Positions 35,683-44,927 of a stretch of 64,000 nt of DNA are shown one piece after another (positions within the stretch are counted from its first letter, which is position 1; each line of letters begins with the position of its first letter). The notes under the pieces are model-generated. The model saw nothing but the letters and a program-made list of their open reading frames with translations. It was not told where the DNA came from and made no database searches. The DNA lies in the NCBI GenBank assembly GCA_017991675.1, contig JAGOQB010000003.1, forward strand, positions 124,001 to 188,000, read 5' to 3'. A program made the translations under genes and the position numbers. The DNA is from Phenylobacterium sp. GTDB lineage: Bacteria > Pseudomonadota > Alphaproteobacteria > Caulobacterales > Caulobacteraceae.

Positions 35683-36800
35683 TGAGCACCGCGTTCGTGA
35701 ACGGCCAGGTGCTGACCGCACAGGGCCTGGAGACCACCAGCGTCGTCATCGACGGCGGCCGCATCGTCGCGGTGGGCGAGACCTCCGCAGATCGCACCAT
35801 CGACCTTGAGGGCGGCTATCTGCTGCCGGGCTTCATCGACACCCAGGTCAACGGCGGCGGCGGGGTGCTGTTCAACGATTCCCCGACTCTGGAGGCCATC
35901 GCCACCATCGGCGCCGCGCACCGCGCCTACGGCACCACCGGCTTCTTGCCGACCCTGATCAGCGACGATCTGTCGACCGTGGCCAAGGCCATCGCCGCCG
36001 TCGACGCGGCGATCGAGGCCGGCGTGCCCGGCGTGCTGGGCATCCACATCGAGGGCCCGTTCCTCAGCGAGCAGCGCAAGGGCGTGCACGACGCCTCCAA
36101 GTTCCGCACGCTCGACGAAGCCGCGCTGGAGCTGCTGACTTCGGCCAAGCGCGGGCGCACGCTCGTGACCCTGGCGCCGGAGACCACGACGCCGCAGATG
36201 ATCGCCCGCCTGGCCGAGGCCGGCGTGACGGTCGCCGCCGGCCACACCAACGCCACCTATGAACGGATCGTCGAGGCGCTGCAGAGCGGCGTGACCGGCG
36301 TCACCCACCTGTTCAACGCCATGTCGCCGCTGACCAGCCGCGCGCCGGGCGCGGTCGGAGCGGCGCTGGAGCACCAGGAGAGCTGGTGCGGGATCATCGC
36401 CGACGGCCGCCACATCCATCCGGCGGTGCTGCGCATCGCCTTCGCCGCCAAGCGCCTCGACCGCTTCATGCTGGTCACCGACGCCATGCCGAGCGTCGGC
36501 ATGGTCGACAAGAGCTTCACCATCCAGGGCCGCCCGATCCGGGTGGTGGACGGGGTCTGCGTCGATGCGAACGGCACCCTGGCCGGATCGGACCTCGACA
36601 TGGCCGGCGCGGTCGCCAACGCCGTGCGGATGACTGGGCTGCCCTTGGCGGACGCCGCGCGGATGGCCTCGGCCAGCCCGGCCGAGTTCCTGGGTCTGAA
36701 GGGCGAATACGGGGTCATCGCGCCCGGCGCGCGGGCCGATCTGGTGCTGCTGGGCCCGGACCTGAAGGCCAGGCGGACCTGGATCGCCGGCGCCGAGTGA
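35682..36800 (+). CDS. nagA: N-acetylglucosamine-6-phosphate deacetylase
   Basis: 372 residues. Amidohydrolase metal and substrate motifs: HIEGPFLSEQRKGVHD, AGHTNATYE, THLFNAMSPL, DGRHIHPA and the catalytic aspartate in VTDAMPSVGM. It deacetylates GlcNAc-6-P to GlcN-6-P for the deaminase encoded just upstream. Last gene of the plus-strand nag operon. Confidence 0.96.
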   Translation: MSTAFVNGQVLTAQGLETTSVVIDGGRIVAVGETSADRTIDLEGGYLLPGFIDTQVNGGGGVLFNDSPTLEAIATIGAAHRAYGTTGFLPTLISDDLSTVAKAIAAVDAAIEAGVPGVLGIHIEGPFLSEQRKGVHDASKFRTLDEAALELLTSAKRGRTLVTLAPETTTPQMIARLAEAGVTVAAGHTNATYERIVEALQSGVTGVTHLFNAMSPLTSRAPGAVGAALEHQESWCGIIADGRHIHPAVLRIAFAAKRLDRFMLVTDAMPSVGMVDKSFTIQGRPIRVVDGVCVDANGTLAGSDLDMAGAVANAVRMTGLPLADAARMASASPAEFLGLKGEYGVIAPGARADLVLLGPDLKARRTWIAGAE

Positions 36801-36803
36801 TAT

Positions 36804-36818
36804 TGCGAGTCGTTCGCA
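36804..36818. promoter_or_regulatory. Fur-like iron box before the siderophore-interacting protein
   Basis: TGCGAGTCGTTCGCA, a near-perfect 15-bp palindrome, lies 20 bp upstream of the ATG at 36838. It resembles the alphaproteobacterial TGCAAATnATTTGCA-type Fur box with G/C substitutions. Iron-dependent repression of the gene is a reasonable inference. Confidence 0.55.
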
Positions 36819-36837
36819 TATATGATGTGGTGGAGGC

Positions 36838-37746
36838 ATGTCGCAGGACGCCTCCCCGCCCGCCTCGCCCTACCGGCTGTTCGACGTCACGCTGAAGGCC
36901 AAGGCTCCGCTGTCGCCCCACCTCTGGCGGCTCACCTTCGCCGGGCCGGAGGTGAGCCGGATGGCCGCCTTTGCGCCCGACCAGCGCATCAAGATCTTCT
37001 TCCCCGACCCGCAGGGCCGCCCGCCGGCCATGGCGATTACGCCGGACTGGTACGCCCGCTACAAGAAGCAGGACGTCGCCACCCGCCCGCCGATGCGCAC
37101 CTATACGATCCGCGCCCTGCGAGCGTCGGCCGGCGAGATCGACGTCGACTTCGTCCTGCACGGCGAGACCGGCCCGGCCTCGACCTGGGCGACGAACGCC
37201 CAGCCTGGCCAGGCCTTGCAGATCATGGCCCCCAACGCCGCCTTCGAGGGCGATGGCGGCGGCTATGAGTGGAAACCGCCCCAAGGGCTGAGGCGCTTGC
37301 TGCTGATCGCCGACGAAACCGCGCTGCCGGCCGTCGCCGGGATCCTGGAGGAGCTGGCCGCCCTGCCCGAGCCGCCGCAGACCCAGCTCTTCATCGAGAT
37401 CCCCGGCCAGGACGACGAGATCCCGCTCGCCGGATGGCCCGACCTGTGGGTCGAATGGATGCCGCGCGGCCTCGGCGCGCCTGGAGCCCTGATGGTCGAA
37501 GCCGCCCAGCGCGCCGCCGTCCCGGTCGCCACGCCCAGGCCCGCCCCGGCGCTGGTCGAGGTGGACGTCGACGAGGCGATCCTGTGGGACGTCGCCGCCC
37601 CCAGCGACGCCGGCTTCTATGGCTGGGTCGCCGGCGAGGCCGCCGCCGTGCTCGCCATCCGCCGCCTGCTGATCGCCGAACGCAAGGTCGACAAGGCCTC
37701 GCTGAACCTGATGGGCTACTGGCGCGAAGGCCGCGTGCTGGACTAG
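36838..37746 (+). CDS. Siderophore-interacting FAD/NAD(P)H ferric reductase
   Basis: 302 residues. SIP family: FAD-binding beta-barrel (about 12-130) with the MRTYTIR flavin motif and DVDFVLHG, then the NAD(P)H-binding SIP domain (about 150-300) with RLLLIADETALPAV, GEAAAVLAIRRLL and the terminal YWREGR. Such enzymes reduce ferric siderophores in the cytoplasm to release iron. GGAGG precedes the ATG and a Fur-like box lies upstream. Confidence 0.92.
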   Translation: MSQDASPPASPYRLFDVTLKAKAPLSPHLWRLTFAGPEVSRMAAFAPDQRIKIFFPDPQGRPPAMAITPDWYARYKKQDVATRPPMRTYTIRALRASAGEIDVDFVLHGETGPASTWATNAQPGQALQIMAPNAAFEGDGGGYEWKPPQGLRRLLLIADETALPAVAGILEELAALPEPPQTQLFIEIPGQDDEIPLAGWPDLWVEWMPRGLGAPGALMVEAAQRAAVPVATPRPAPALVEVDVDEAILWDVAAPSDAGFYGWVAGEAAAVLAIRRLLIAERKVDKASLNLMGYWREGRVLD

Positions 37747-37806
37747 GCTTGCGGAGCGCCATGCCGGAGGATGGTGGCGCACAGCGGAAACGCCGCAGGA
37801 ACGCCA

Positions 37807-38400
37807 TTGACCAATCGAGCAATCATCGTCTGCGTGGTTTCGGCCGCTCTGCTCGGCGGATGTTCAGCGAATCGAGGAAAAGAGGGTCGCTGGCTGGACG
37901 CCGACGCGCGGCTCGCGAAGGTGCACCTTCCGAACGGCGACTGCCTTGACCTTAGTGCGCTTCCGGATGGGTGGCGGATCGCGGCGACAAGCACCCCTCA
38001 CCTCGCGGAATTCGGCGTTCCCGGCGAGCAGTACGCGACGGGCGCGCCGCGCTTCAGCATCCTCGTCGGGGTCGGGGCGCCCGGCGCAGGCCAGCTCGAC
38101 TATCGGACCTATGCGGAAGCCTGGCTCAAGGACGACACGCCGTCCGAGCGCGACCGGTCGCGAGACGTCGCCAGCTTTGCGGCCTATCCGGCCGACGACG
38201 GCGAGACCGTCTATGTCGGCCGTGAACTGGACGCGTTCATGGAATGCGGCGTCGAGTATGGCTGCTCCATTCACGACGGGATCAAGGGGCCGCCCATCCG
38301 GTTGAACGTCAGCATTCCATGGAAGGACCGTGCGGCTGCGGCGGAGCGGCTGATGATGGCCCGGCGCATCGTCGAGGACCTCAAGGCGCGATGCTCCTGA
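37807..38400 (+). CDS. Hypothetical lipoprotein
   Basis: 197 residues. A short basic N-terminus, hydrophobic stretch and lipobox (SAALLGGCS) predict a lipoprotein. The mature part has scattered cysteines (NGDCLDL, FMECGVEYGCSIHD, terminal RCS) suggesting disulfides. No domain recognised. TTG 37807 with AGGAAC upstream gives a compact signal peptide; ATG 37771 is an alternative. Confidence 0.6.
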   Translation: MTNRAIIVCVVSAALLGGCSANRGKEGRWLDADARLAKVHLPNGDCLDLSALPDGWRIAATSTPHLAEFGVPGEQYATGAPRFSILVGVGAPGAGQLDYRTYAEAWLKDDTPSERDRSRDVASFAAYPADDGETVYVGRELDAFMECGVEYGCSIHDGIKGPPIRLNVSIPWKDRAAAAERLMMARRIVEDLKARCS

Positions 38401-38452
38401 GCGCAGGGCCGCCATCGAACAAACTTAACCGTTTAGCTGCCTTCCGGTTGGA

Positions 38453-39595
38453 TCATCCATCCGTCTCAACGAATTCACCCAGCAGGCTCAGCCCCTCGAT
38501 CCAGGTGGCGCCGTCCTTCTTGACCACCGTGCGGACCTGGCCGGTTCCAGCCTGATCGATGGCTTCGGCCAGGGCTTCGGAGTGGGTGACAAGCCATACC
38601 TGCGAGCGCTCGGCCGCGCGGGTCACCAGCCGGGCCAGCGGTCCGGTCAGGTGCGGATGCAGGCTCGCCTCCGGTTCATTGAGCGCCACGAACGGCGGCA
38701 GCCGATAGGCGAGCAGCGCCCCGGCCAGGCCCAGGAAGCGCAGGGTGCCGTCGGACAGCTCCTCGGGCGCGAACACCCTGTCCGGGAACTCGGCGAAGAC
38801 CATGCCGAACGAGGCCGTGCGCTCGGGCTGCGGGATCACCAGCCGCGCGCCGGGGAAGGCCTCCGCCACCGCGGCGTCGAGGTCGTGGGTGTCCTGGCGG
38901 ATATGGGCCAGGGTGGCGAACACCGCCGCGAGGTTGGCCCCGTGCGAGGCCAGGGTCGGGGTCGCCACCGCCGGGCACGGCGCGCGCATGGGCGATCCGG
39001 CGTCGGTGCGCAGGTCGTGATAGAAGCGCCACTCCAGCAGGGTGCGGCGGACCAGGTCGAGCGTCGGATAACGGCTGGGATCCTGCAGCCGGCCGAGCAC
39101 GGTTTCGGACGCCAACAGGTCGATGTCGATCTCGACCGGACGGCCGCCCTCGTCCCTGGCCATGACCGACGGGCCGCGGCGGTCGATCAGCCGCACCTGC
39201 CGCCCGCCGCCGTCATAGGAGAGCTGCTCCTCCTTGATCTGCGGCTCCAGGTCGAAAGCGGCGGTCGGGCGAGCCGGAAAACCGATCTCGACGCGGTAGC
39301 GATAGACGCCGCGCGCCGCGCCGCGGGCCTGGGGATCGGAGAGGCTGACCTCCAGGACGATCCGCGCCGGGCCGGCGCGCCGCTGGCCGGCCCAGAAGGC
39401 CGAGGCCATGCCCTCCCTCGCCAGCTCCGGCCCGAGAGTGTTGGCGGCCGCCGCGGCGATCAGTTCGAGGGCGCGATAGAGGTTGGTCTTGCCCACGCCG
39501 TTGCCGCCGACGAACACCTCCAGGTCGCTGATCGGGCAGACGATCTTGCGCAGCGAGCGATAGCCAGTGGCGGAGAATTCGCGGACGCGGAGCAA
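38453..39595 (-). CDS. AAA family ATPase (COG4637-like, SMC/OLD-type)
   Basis: 380 residues. Walker A GGNGVGKTNLYRAL (about 31-44), an ABC-like signature EELSDGTLRFLGLAGALL (about 278-295) and Walker B region PPFVALNEPEASLHPHL (about 301-317), then WLVTHSEAL. The asparagine before EPE is usual in this subfamily as I recall. Such ATPases sense or process DNA or RNA ends but this one has no attached nuclease domain and no partner gene. Role unknown. Confidence 0.85.
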   Translation of the reverse strand: MLRVREFSATGYRSLRKIVCPISDLEVFVGGNGVGKTNLYRALELIAAAAANTLGPELAREGMASAFWAGQRRAGPARIVLEVSLSDPQARGAARGVYRYRVEIGFPARPTAAFDLEPQIKEEQLSYDGGGRQVRLIDRRGPSVMARDEGGRPVEIDIDLLASETVLGRLQDPSRYPTLDLVRRTLLEWRFYHDLRTDAGSPMRAPCPAVATPTLASHGANLAAVFATLAHIRQDTHDLDAAVAEAFPGARLVIPQPERTASFGMVFAEFPDRVFAPEELSDGTLRFLGLAGALLAYRLPPFVALNEPEASLHPHLTGPLARLVTRAAERSQVWLVTHSEALAEAIDQAGTGQVRTVVKKDGATWIEGLSLLGEFVETDG

Positions 39596-39648
39596 GGGGC
39601 ATTTCCGGATGAGGTTCGCAGCGAAACTAACCGTGAAGCGGAGTCAAA

Positions 39649-39762
39649 GTCCCCCTCAGTCGGCAAGCCGACAGCTCCCCCAAAGGGGGAGCATCATGGC
39701 GCGCTAGGTCCTCCCCCTCTGGGGGACCTGGATCGGGGCGCAGCGCCGAGACGGAGGGGGAC
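39649..39762. repeat. Palindromic element of the GTCCCCCTC type
   Basis: A 114-bp element with terminal 9-bp inverted repeats GTCCCCCTC / GAGGGGGAC and internal hairpins CTCCCCCAAAGGGGGAG and CTCCCCCTCTGGGGGA. It occupies most of the 172-bp space between the ATPase start and the threonine aldolase stop. A different family from the GTCATCCCGG repeats. Confidence 0.75.
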
Positions 39763-39767
39763 CGCTC

Positions 39768-40805
39768 TCAACCGGCCCCGAACACCGCCTCCATGTCGGC
39801 CGCCAGGGCCTCGACGCGGGCGGGGTCGGCGTCCCAGGAGAACATGAACCGGGCCCCGCCGCCGATGAAGGTGTAGAATCGCCAACCCCTGGCGCGCAGG
39901 GCGTCCAGACGGTCTTCCGGCGCAGCGACGAAGACCGCGTTGGCCTGGACCGGGAACATCAGCGCCGCGCCAGGCAGGCCCTCGACGCGCTCGGCCAGCC
40001 GCCGCGCGCAGGCGTTGGCGTGGGCCGCGTTGGCGAGCCAGGCGCCGTTCTCCAGCATGCCGGTCCACGGCGCGGCCAGGAACCGCATCTTCGAGGCCAG
40101 TTGCCCGGCCTGCTTGCAGCGATAGTCGAAGTCCTCGGCCAGAGCGCGCTCGAAGAACAGGATCGCCTCGCCCACCGCCATGCCGTTCTTGGTGCCGCCG
40201 AAGCAGAGCACGTCGACCCCGGCCTTCCAGGTGATGTCGGCCGGGTCGCAGCCCAGATGCGCGCAGGCGTTGGCGAAGCGGGCGCCGTCCATGTGCAGCC
40301 GCAGGCCAAGCTCGCGGCAGACGGCCGAGATCGCCCGGACCTCGGCCTCGGAATAGACTTGGCCGGTCTCGGTCGGCTGGGTGATCGTGACCACGCGCGG
40401 CTTGGGATAGTGGATGTCGCTGCGCTTGCCGGCGATCTCGCGGATGGCGGCGGGGGTCAGCTTGCCGTCGGGGCTCGGCGCGACCAGCAGCTTGGATCCG
40501 TTGGAGAAGAACTCTGGCGCGCCGCACTCGTCAGTCTCGACGTGGGCTGACTCCGCGCAGATGACGCTGTGATAGGATTGGCAGAGCGCGGCCAGGGCCA
40601 TGGAGTTGGCGGCCGTGCCGTTGAAGGCGAAAAACACCTCGCAATCGACAGCGAACAAGGCGCGGAAGGCGTCGGCGGCGGCTTGCGTCCACGGGTCCTC
40701 GCCATAGGCCGGCGCATGGCCGCGGTTGGCGGCGTCCATGGCCGCCCAGGCCTGCGGACAAATGCCGGCGTAGTTGTCGCTGGCGAACTGCTGGATGTTG
40801 GACAT
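39768..40805 (-). CDS. ltaE: Low-specificity L-threonine aldolase
   Basis: 345 residues. PLP-dependent fold type I beta-eliminating lyase: FASDNYAGICPQAWAAM at the N-terminus, ESAHVETDECGAPEF, HMDGARFANACAHLG, and the Schiff-base lysine in CFGGTKNGMAVGEA. It cleaves threonine or allo-threonine to glycine and acetaldehyde. The start at 40805 (MSNIQQFASDN) matches the family N-terminus. Confidence 0.93.
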   Translation of the reverse strand: MSNIQQFASDNYAGICPQAWAAMDAANRGHAPAYGEDPWTQAAADAFRALFAVDCEVFFAFNGTAANSMALAALCQSYHSVICAESAHVETDECGAPEFFSNGSKLLVAPSPDGKLTPAAIREIAGKRSDIHYPKPRVVTITQPTETGQVYSEAEVRAISAVCRELGLRLHMDGARFANACAHLGCDPADITWKAGVDVLCFGGTKNGMAVGEAILFFERALAEDFDYRCKQAGQLASKMRFLAAPWTGMLENGAWLANAAHANACARRLAERVEGLPGAALMFPVQANAVFVAAPEDRLDALRARGWRFYTFIGGGARFMFSWDADPARVEALAADMEAVFGAG

Positions 40806-41015
40806 GCGTCCCTCGGGAATGCGGTTTGCGCACCTGGAGGCTGAATGACGCTGAGGCTTCGTCCCGTTTGGTTGCCGGACCGGCCACATCCCTCCTTGCG
40901 GAAGCGCCACCTTGCTCGGGGAGCAGGTTGGCGTTTGAGCGTCGGCTCAAACTCTTGATGCTATTGTCCGCTGGGTAGCGAAGTTTAGGACGCGGAGCAA
41001 GACGCCCGCAGCAGG

Positions 41016-41423
41016 TTGGACACGATGGATCCTTTGGCGGAACTCGAAGCGAAGCTTCAGCGACGTGACGATCTGACGTGGCGTCGTTCAGGTGGAAGCG
41101 TTCGAATTGAAGCGCCCAGCGAGGCAGGCTTCGCCATCGAGCTGCACAGCGACGACGCCGAGTGGATCGTCGCCCTGGGCGAGACCGGCTACCACGAGCA
41201 CTTTGACGCCCCCCAAGAGGCCTTCAATTTTGTAGCCTGGGCGCTGTCACCCGACTGCCGCGTCAGGGAAACGCATCAGGCGGGGCGCATCACCAAGTGC
41301 ACCTTGGAGGCGCGCGAACACGGCGCTTGGCGCGCCGTCGGCACAGTGGGCTTTCTGCCCGCCATGCCTTGGCGCACGAAGGAAGACATCGTCAGGCGGA
41401 ACGGCGCGGTCGACGCCGAGTAG
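41016..41423 (+). CDS. Hypothetical protein
   Basis: 135 residues, acidic, cytosolic in appearance, with no recognised family. The middle (FAIELHSDDAEWIVALGETGYHEHF) looks like an alpha/beta domain. Upstream, at 40933-40952, GTTTGAGC-GTCG-GCTCAAAC forms an 8-bp hairpin of unknown role. Confidence 0.55.
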   Translation: MDTMDPLAELEAKLQRRDDLTWRRSGGSVRIEAPSEAGFAIELHSDDAEWIVALGETGYHEHFDAPQEAFNFVAWALSPDCRVRETHQAGRITKCTLEAREHGAWRAVGTVGFLPAMPWRTKEDIVRRNGAVDAE

Positions 41424-41436
41424 CCGACGATGAGGC

Positions 41437-41634
41437 CTATTTGCGCAGGATGTCCTTCCGTTTGCGCTCATACTCGGACTTGCTGATCACGCCCTGGTCA
41501 TAGGCGGCCTTCAGGTCAATGAGCTGCTGACCCGTGGTGCTCGTTTCGACCTCGGTCCTGGCCGTGCTGCTGCAGGCGGCGAGCGGAACGGCCGCCAGGC
41601 TGAGGACGGCGGCGGCGATAAGCATGCGGGTCAT
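41437..41634 (-). CDS. SHOCT-domain lipoprotein
   Basis: 65 residues: signal peptide with lipobox (LAAVPLAACSS), short linker, and a C-terminal SHOCT motif LIDLKAAYDQGVISKSEYER. SHOCT segments are oligomerisation modules in small membrane proteins. Convergent with the hypothetical at 41016. Confidence 0.75.
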   Translation of the reverse strand: MTRMLIAAAVLSLAAVPLAACSSTARTEVETSTTGQQLIDLKAAYDQGVISKSEYERKRKDILRK

Positions 41635-41724
41635 TTACTGGTGCTTTCTCAGAGCGCCCCCGCCCCAACTTGGACCGATCGAAAGGGCGCGCACGCGCTT
41701 TGCGTCGCGCACGCCCAGTTTCGG

Positions 41725-42999
41725 TCAAAGCGCCGTGAAGGCCTGGTCGAGATCGGCGATCAGGTCCACGACGTTCTCGATGCCGACCGACAGGCGAATG
41801 ACGTCGGGACCGGCGCCGGCGGCGATCTGGTTCTTCTCGTCCAGCTGGCGGTGGGTGGTTGAGGCCGGATGGATGATCAGGCTGCGGGTGTCGCCGAGGT
41901 TGGCCAGGTGCGAGAAGAGGTTCACCGCGCCGACCAGCTTGACCCCGGCCTGATAGCCGCCCTTGAGCCCGAACGAGAACACCGAGCCGGCGCCGTTCGG
42001 CGTGTAGCGCTTGGCCAGCGCGTTGTACGGATTGCCGTCGAGGCCGGCATAGGAGACCCAGGCGACCTTGTCGCTCCCCTCCAGCCACTTGGCGACCGCC
42101 AGGGCGTTGTCGGCGTGGCGCTGCATGCGCAGCGGCAGGGTCTCGATGCCGGTCAGGATCATGAAGGCGTTGAACGGCGAGATCGACGGGCCGAGGTCGC
42201 GCAGGCCGAGCGCGCGGCAGGCGACGATGAAGGCGGCCGGGCCGAAGGCTTCAGTGAAGACCTTGCCGTGGTAGCTGGGGTTCGGCTGCGAGAGGTAGCC
42301 GAACTTGTCCGAGGCGGCCCAATCGAAGCGGCCGGAGTCGATGATCGCTCCGCCCATCGAGTTGCCGTGCCCGCCGAGGAACTTGGTCAACGAGTGGACG
42401 ATGATGTCGGCGCCGTGCTCGAACGGCCGGCAGAGGTAGGGCGTGGCCAGGGTGTTGTCGACGACCAGCGGCACGCCGGCGTCATGGGCGACCTTGGCGA
42501 TCGCGGCGATGTCGGTGATCACGCCGCCCGGATTGGCGATCGACTCGACGAAGACGGCGCGGGTCTTGTCGTTGATGGCGGCGGCGTAGTCGGCCGGATT
42601 GTCGCTGTCGATGAAGGTGGTTTCCCAGCCCATGCGCTTGAAGGATTGGCCAAGCTGGTTGATCGAGCCGCCGTACAGCTTGCGCGAGGCGACGATGTTG
42701 CAGCCGGGCTCCATCAGCGAATGGAAGGCCAGGAACTGCGCGGCGTGGCCGCTGCCGACGGCCAGGGCCGCGACGCCGCCTTCGAGATCGGCCAGACGCG
42801 CTTCCAGCACGCCGGTCGTGGGGTTGCCCAGGCGGGTGTAGATGTTGCCCGGCGCTTCGAGGTTGAAGAGGTTGGCCGCATGGTCGGCGTCGTCGAAGAC
42901 GAAGGCCGTGGTCTGGTAGATCGGAGTGATCCGGGCCTTGGTCGTGGGATCGGGCGCGGCGCCGGCGTGGATGGCGCGGGTCTCGAAGTTCTGGGTCAT
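41725..42999 (-). CDS. metY: O-acetylhomoserine sulfhydrylase / aminocarboxypropyltransferase
   Basis: 424 residues, the length of MetY. Cys/Met-metabolism PLP fold: TPIYQTTAFVF, NIYTRLGNPTTGVLE, SGHAAQFLAFHSL, DNTLATPYLCRPFEHGAD and the PLP lysine in VHSLTKFLGGHGNSMGG. It makes homocysteine from O-acetylhomoserine and sulfide. I looked for a SAM-II or similar riboswitch in the 115 bp upstream and saw none. Confidence 0.92.
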   Translation of the reverse strand: MTQNFETRAIHAGAAPDPTTKARITPIYQTTAFVFDDADHAANLFNLEAPGNIYTRLGNPTTGVLEARLADLEGGVAALAVGSGHAAQFLAFHSLMEPGCNIVASRKLYGGSINQLGQSFKRMGWETTFIDSDNPADYAAAINDKTRAVFVESIANPGGVITDIAAIAKVAHDAGVPLVVDNTLATPYLCRPFEHGADIIVHSLTKFLGGHGNSMGGAIIDSGRFDWAASDKFGYLSQPNPSYHGKVFTEAFGPAAFIVACRALGLRDLGPSISPFNAFMILTGIETLPLRMQRHADNALAVAKWLEGSDKVAWVSYAGLDGNPYNALAKRYTPNGAGSVFSFGLKGGYQAGVKLVGAVNLFSHLANLGDTRSLIIHPASTTHRQLDEKNQIAAGAGPDVIRLSVGIENVVDLIADLDQAFTAL

Positions 43000-43114
43000 G
43001 GGCGTCCTCTACGTCTCGTTGCAGAGGACCTAGCCCGCCAGATGCGGCATGGTCCAGCCTGGGAGACTACGGAGCGGCCTCAGAATTGCTGCGCGAAGGC
43101 CCAGCCCCCGAGGC

Positions 43115-43248
43115 TGTCATCCCGGTTTGCGCAGCAAGACCGGGACCTATGAACACCCGATGAGGCCGGATGCGGCGAGGCCGCGCGACATCGGCGGACG
43201 CAGCGCGAATGGGTCCCGGCCTTCCGCTTCGCTACAGCCGGGATGACA
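43115..43248. repeat. Dispersed palindromic repeat, copy 2
   Basis: A 134-bp element ending in TGTCATCCCGG / CCGGGATGACA. It shares the interior words AGCAAGACCGGGACC, ATGAACACC and GGTCCCGG with copies 1 and 3. It sits between the metY start and the Rieske gene stop. Confidence 0.85.
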
Positions 43249-43257
43249 CCCACTGGG

Positions 43258-43635
43258 TTAGGCCGTCTTCAGCCAACCATCGACCACCGCCACCGGCCAG
43301 GGCCGGAGCGAGGCCCCCGCGCAAGGGCCGCCGACGCAGTCGCCGCTGTCGATGTCGAACAGGGCGCCGTGCCAGGAGCAGGCGATCAGGTCGCCCGTGG
43401 GCGTCAGATAGTCGTCGAGCTTCTGGGCCAGCGGCAGGCCGGCGTGGGGACAGCGGTCGACATAGCCCCTCACCGCTCCGCCGCGGCGGACCACGAAGCC
43501 GTGGAAGAAGCCTTCGCCGATCTGCAGCACGAAGTTGCGCGCCGCGCCGTCGGCGATCAGTTCCAGCGGGCCGAGCTTCACCCCGGCGGGCGTGGAGAAC
43601 AGCCGTGCCGGAAGCTGGGGCGTCTCCTCGCTCAC
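43258..43635 (-). CDS. Rieske (2Fe-2S) ferredoxin-like protein
   Basis: 125 residues. The Rieske cluster motifs are CPHAG (about 79-83) and CSWHGALF (about 104-111), giving the two Cys and two His ligands. A single soluble domain, similar to the ferredoxin components of ring-hydroxylating oxygenases. It starts with GTG overlapping the fahA stop (GTGA), so it belongs to the tyrosine-catabolic operon, where its partner is unknown. Confidence 0.88.
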   Translation of the reverse strand: MSEETPQLPARLFSTPAGVKLGPLELIADGAARNFVLQIGEGFFHGFVVRRGGAVRGYVDRCPHAGLPLAQKLDDYLTPTGDLIACSWHGALFDIDSGDCVGGPCAGASLRPWPVAVVDGWLKTA

Positions 43636-44927
43636 CCGACCACGATTCCAGTGCAGGGGCCGAAGCCGATGGCGACGTAGCCGCCCGCGCGGGCATGGCC
43701 GGCGATCGAGAGCTCGTCGCCGTCCTGCAGGAAGGTGCGGGCCTCGCCGCTGGGCAGGGGGATCGGCTGGGCGCCGCCGCGGGTCAGCTCCAGCAGGCTG
43801 CCGAGGCCGCTGTCGTCGGGCGTCGAGATGGTGCCGGTTCCGAGTAGGTCTCCGGGATTGAGGTCGCAGCCGCCGACGGTGTGGTGGGTCACCATCTGGG
43901 CGGCGGTCCAGTAGAGGTGCCGCGCGGCGCTGGCCGACAGGCGGACCGGGGCGATCCCCTGCGCGCGCATCTGAGCGGTGGCGAGGAAGACCTCCAGGTC
44001 GAGGGCATACGCGCCCGTGGCCTGATCGGCTTCGTCCAGCAGATAGGCCATCGGCGCCGGGTCGCCTTCGGGGCGGGCGGCTTGCGCGATGCGGAACGGG
44101 GCCAGCGCCTCGCTGGTCACGATCCATGGCGAGATCGTGGTCATGAAGTTCTTGGCCAGGAAGGGACCGAGCGGCTGGTACTCCCAGGCCTGGAGATCGC
44201 GGGCCGACCAGTCGTTAAGCAGGCAGAGGCCGGCGATGTGGGCCGAGGCCTCGCCGATCGGGATCGGTTGGCCGAGCTCATTGCCCTGGCCGATCCAGAC
44301 GCCGAGCTCCAGTTCCAGGTCCAGGCGCGCGGAGGGGCCGAAGGTCGGCGCCTCGGCGTCGGAGGCCTTCTTCTGGCCGCTGGGCCGCCGGACGGAGGCC
44401 CCCGAGACCCGGATCGAGGAGGCGCGGCCGTGATAGCCGATCGGCACATGCTTGTAGTTCGGCAGCAGCGGATTGTCGGGCCGGAACTGGCGGCCGACGT
44501 TCAGGGCGTGATGGATGCCGGCGTAGAAGTCTGTGTAGTCGCCGATGGTCGCCGGCAGGTGCAGCGTGCAGGCCTGCGCCGGATAGAGCCAGGTCTCGAC
44601 CTCGGCGCGGTCGGGCGCGCCCTTAGCCAGTAGGTCCGACAGCCGGCGACGCAGGGCGCGGCGGGCCGAAGGCGCCAGGCCCAGCAGCGGGTTCAGCGTC
44701 GCGCCGGCGCCTGCCTCGGCCGCGGCCTTGGCCTCACCCGAAAGCAGCGCCGAGCGGGCGGCCTGCGACAGGTCGAGGATCATGTCGCCGATGGCGACCC
44801 CGCCGCGCGGTGCGCCGCCGTTCGGAGAGAAGGCGCCGAGCGGCAGGTTCTGGATCGGGAAGTCGGCGTGGCCGTTGGCGCTCGACACCCAGCTGGTACG
44901 CGCCGGGTCGTGGGTCTCGTCGATCAT
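43632..44927 (-). CDS. fahA: Fumarylacetoacetase
   Basis: 431 residues. N-terminal FAH SH3-like domain ([23 protein letters not shown]) and catalytic domain with [46 protein letters not shown] and [21 protein letters not shown]. It hydrolyses fumarylacetoacetate to fumarate and acetoacetate, the last tyrosine degradation step. It overlaps hmgA and the Rieske gene by 4 bp each. Confidence 0.96.
   Translation of the reverse strand: MIDETHDPARTSWVSSANGHADFPIQNLPLGAFSPNGGAPRGGVAIGDMILDLSQAARSALLSGEAKAAAEAGAGATLNPLLGLAPSARRALRRRLSDLLAKGAPDRAEVETWLYPAQACTLHLPATIGDYTDFYAGIHHALNVGRQFRPDNPLLPNYKHVPIGYHGRASSIRVSGASVRRPSGQKKASDAEAPTFGPSARLDLELELGVWIGQGNELGQPIPIGEASAHIAGLCLLNDWSARDLQAWEYQPLGPFLAKNFMTTISPWIVTSEALAPFRIAQAARPEGDPAPMAYLLDEADQATGAYALDLEVFLATAQMRAQGIAPVRLSASAARHLYWTAAQMVTHHTVGGCDLNPGDLLGTGTISTPDDSGLGSLLELTRGGAQPIPLPSGEARTFLQDGDELSIAGHARAGGYVAIGFGPCTGIVVG

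Noticed and set aside
38453-39595. AAA ATPase considered as part of an anti-phage defence system
   Set aside because: No nuclease, protease or other effector gene is adjacent and the protein itself has no effector domain; flanking genes are metabolic.
43000-43114. Possible SAM riboswitch upstream of metY
   Set aside because: Neither SAM-II nor other S-adenosylmethionine aptamer core sequences or pairing could be found.
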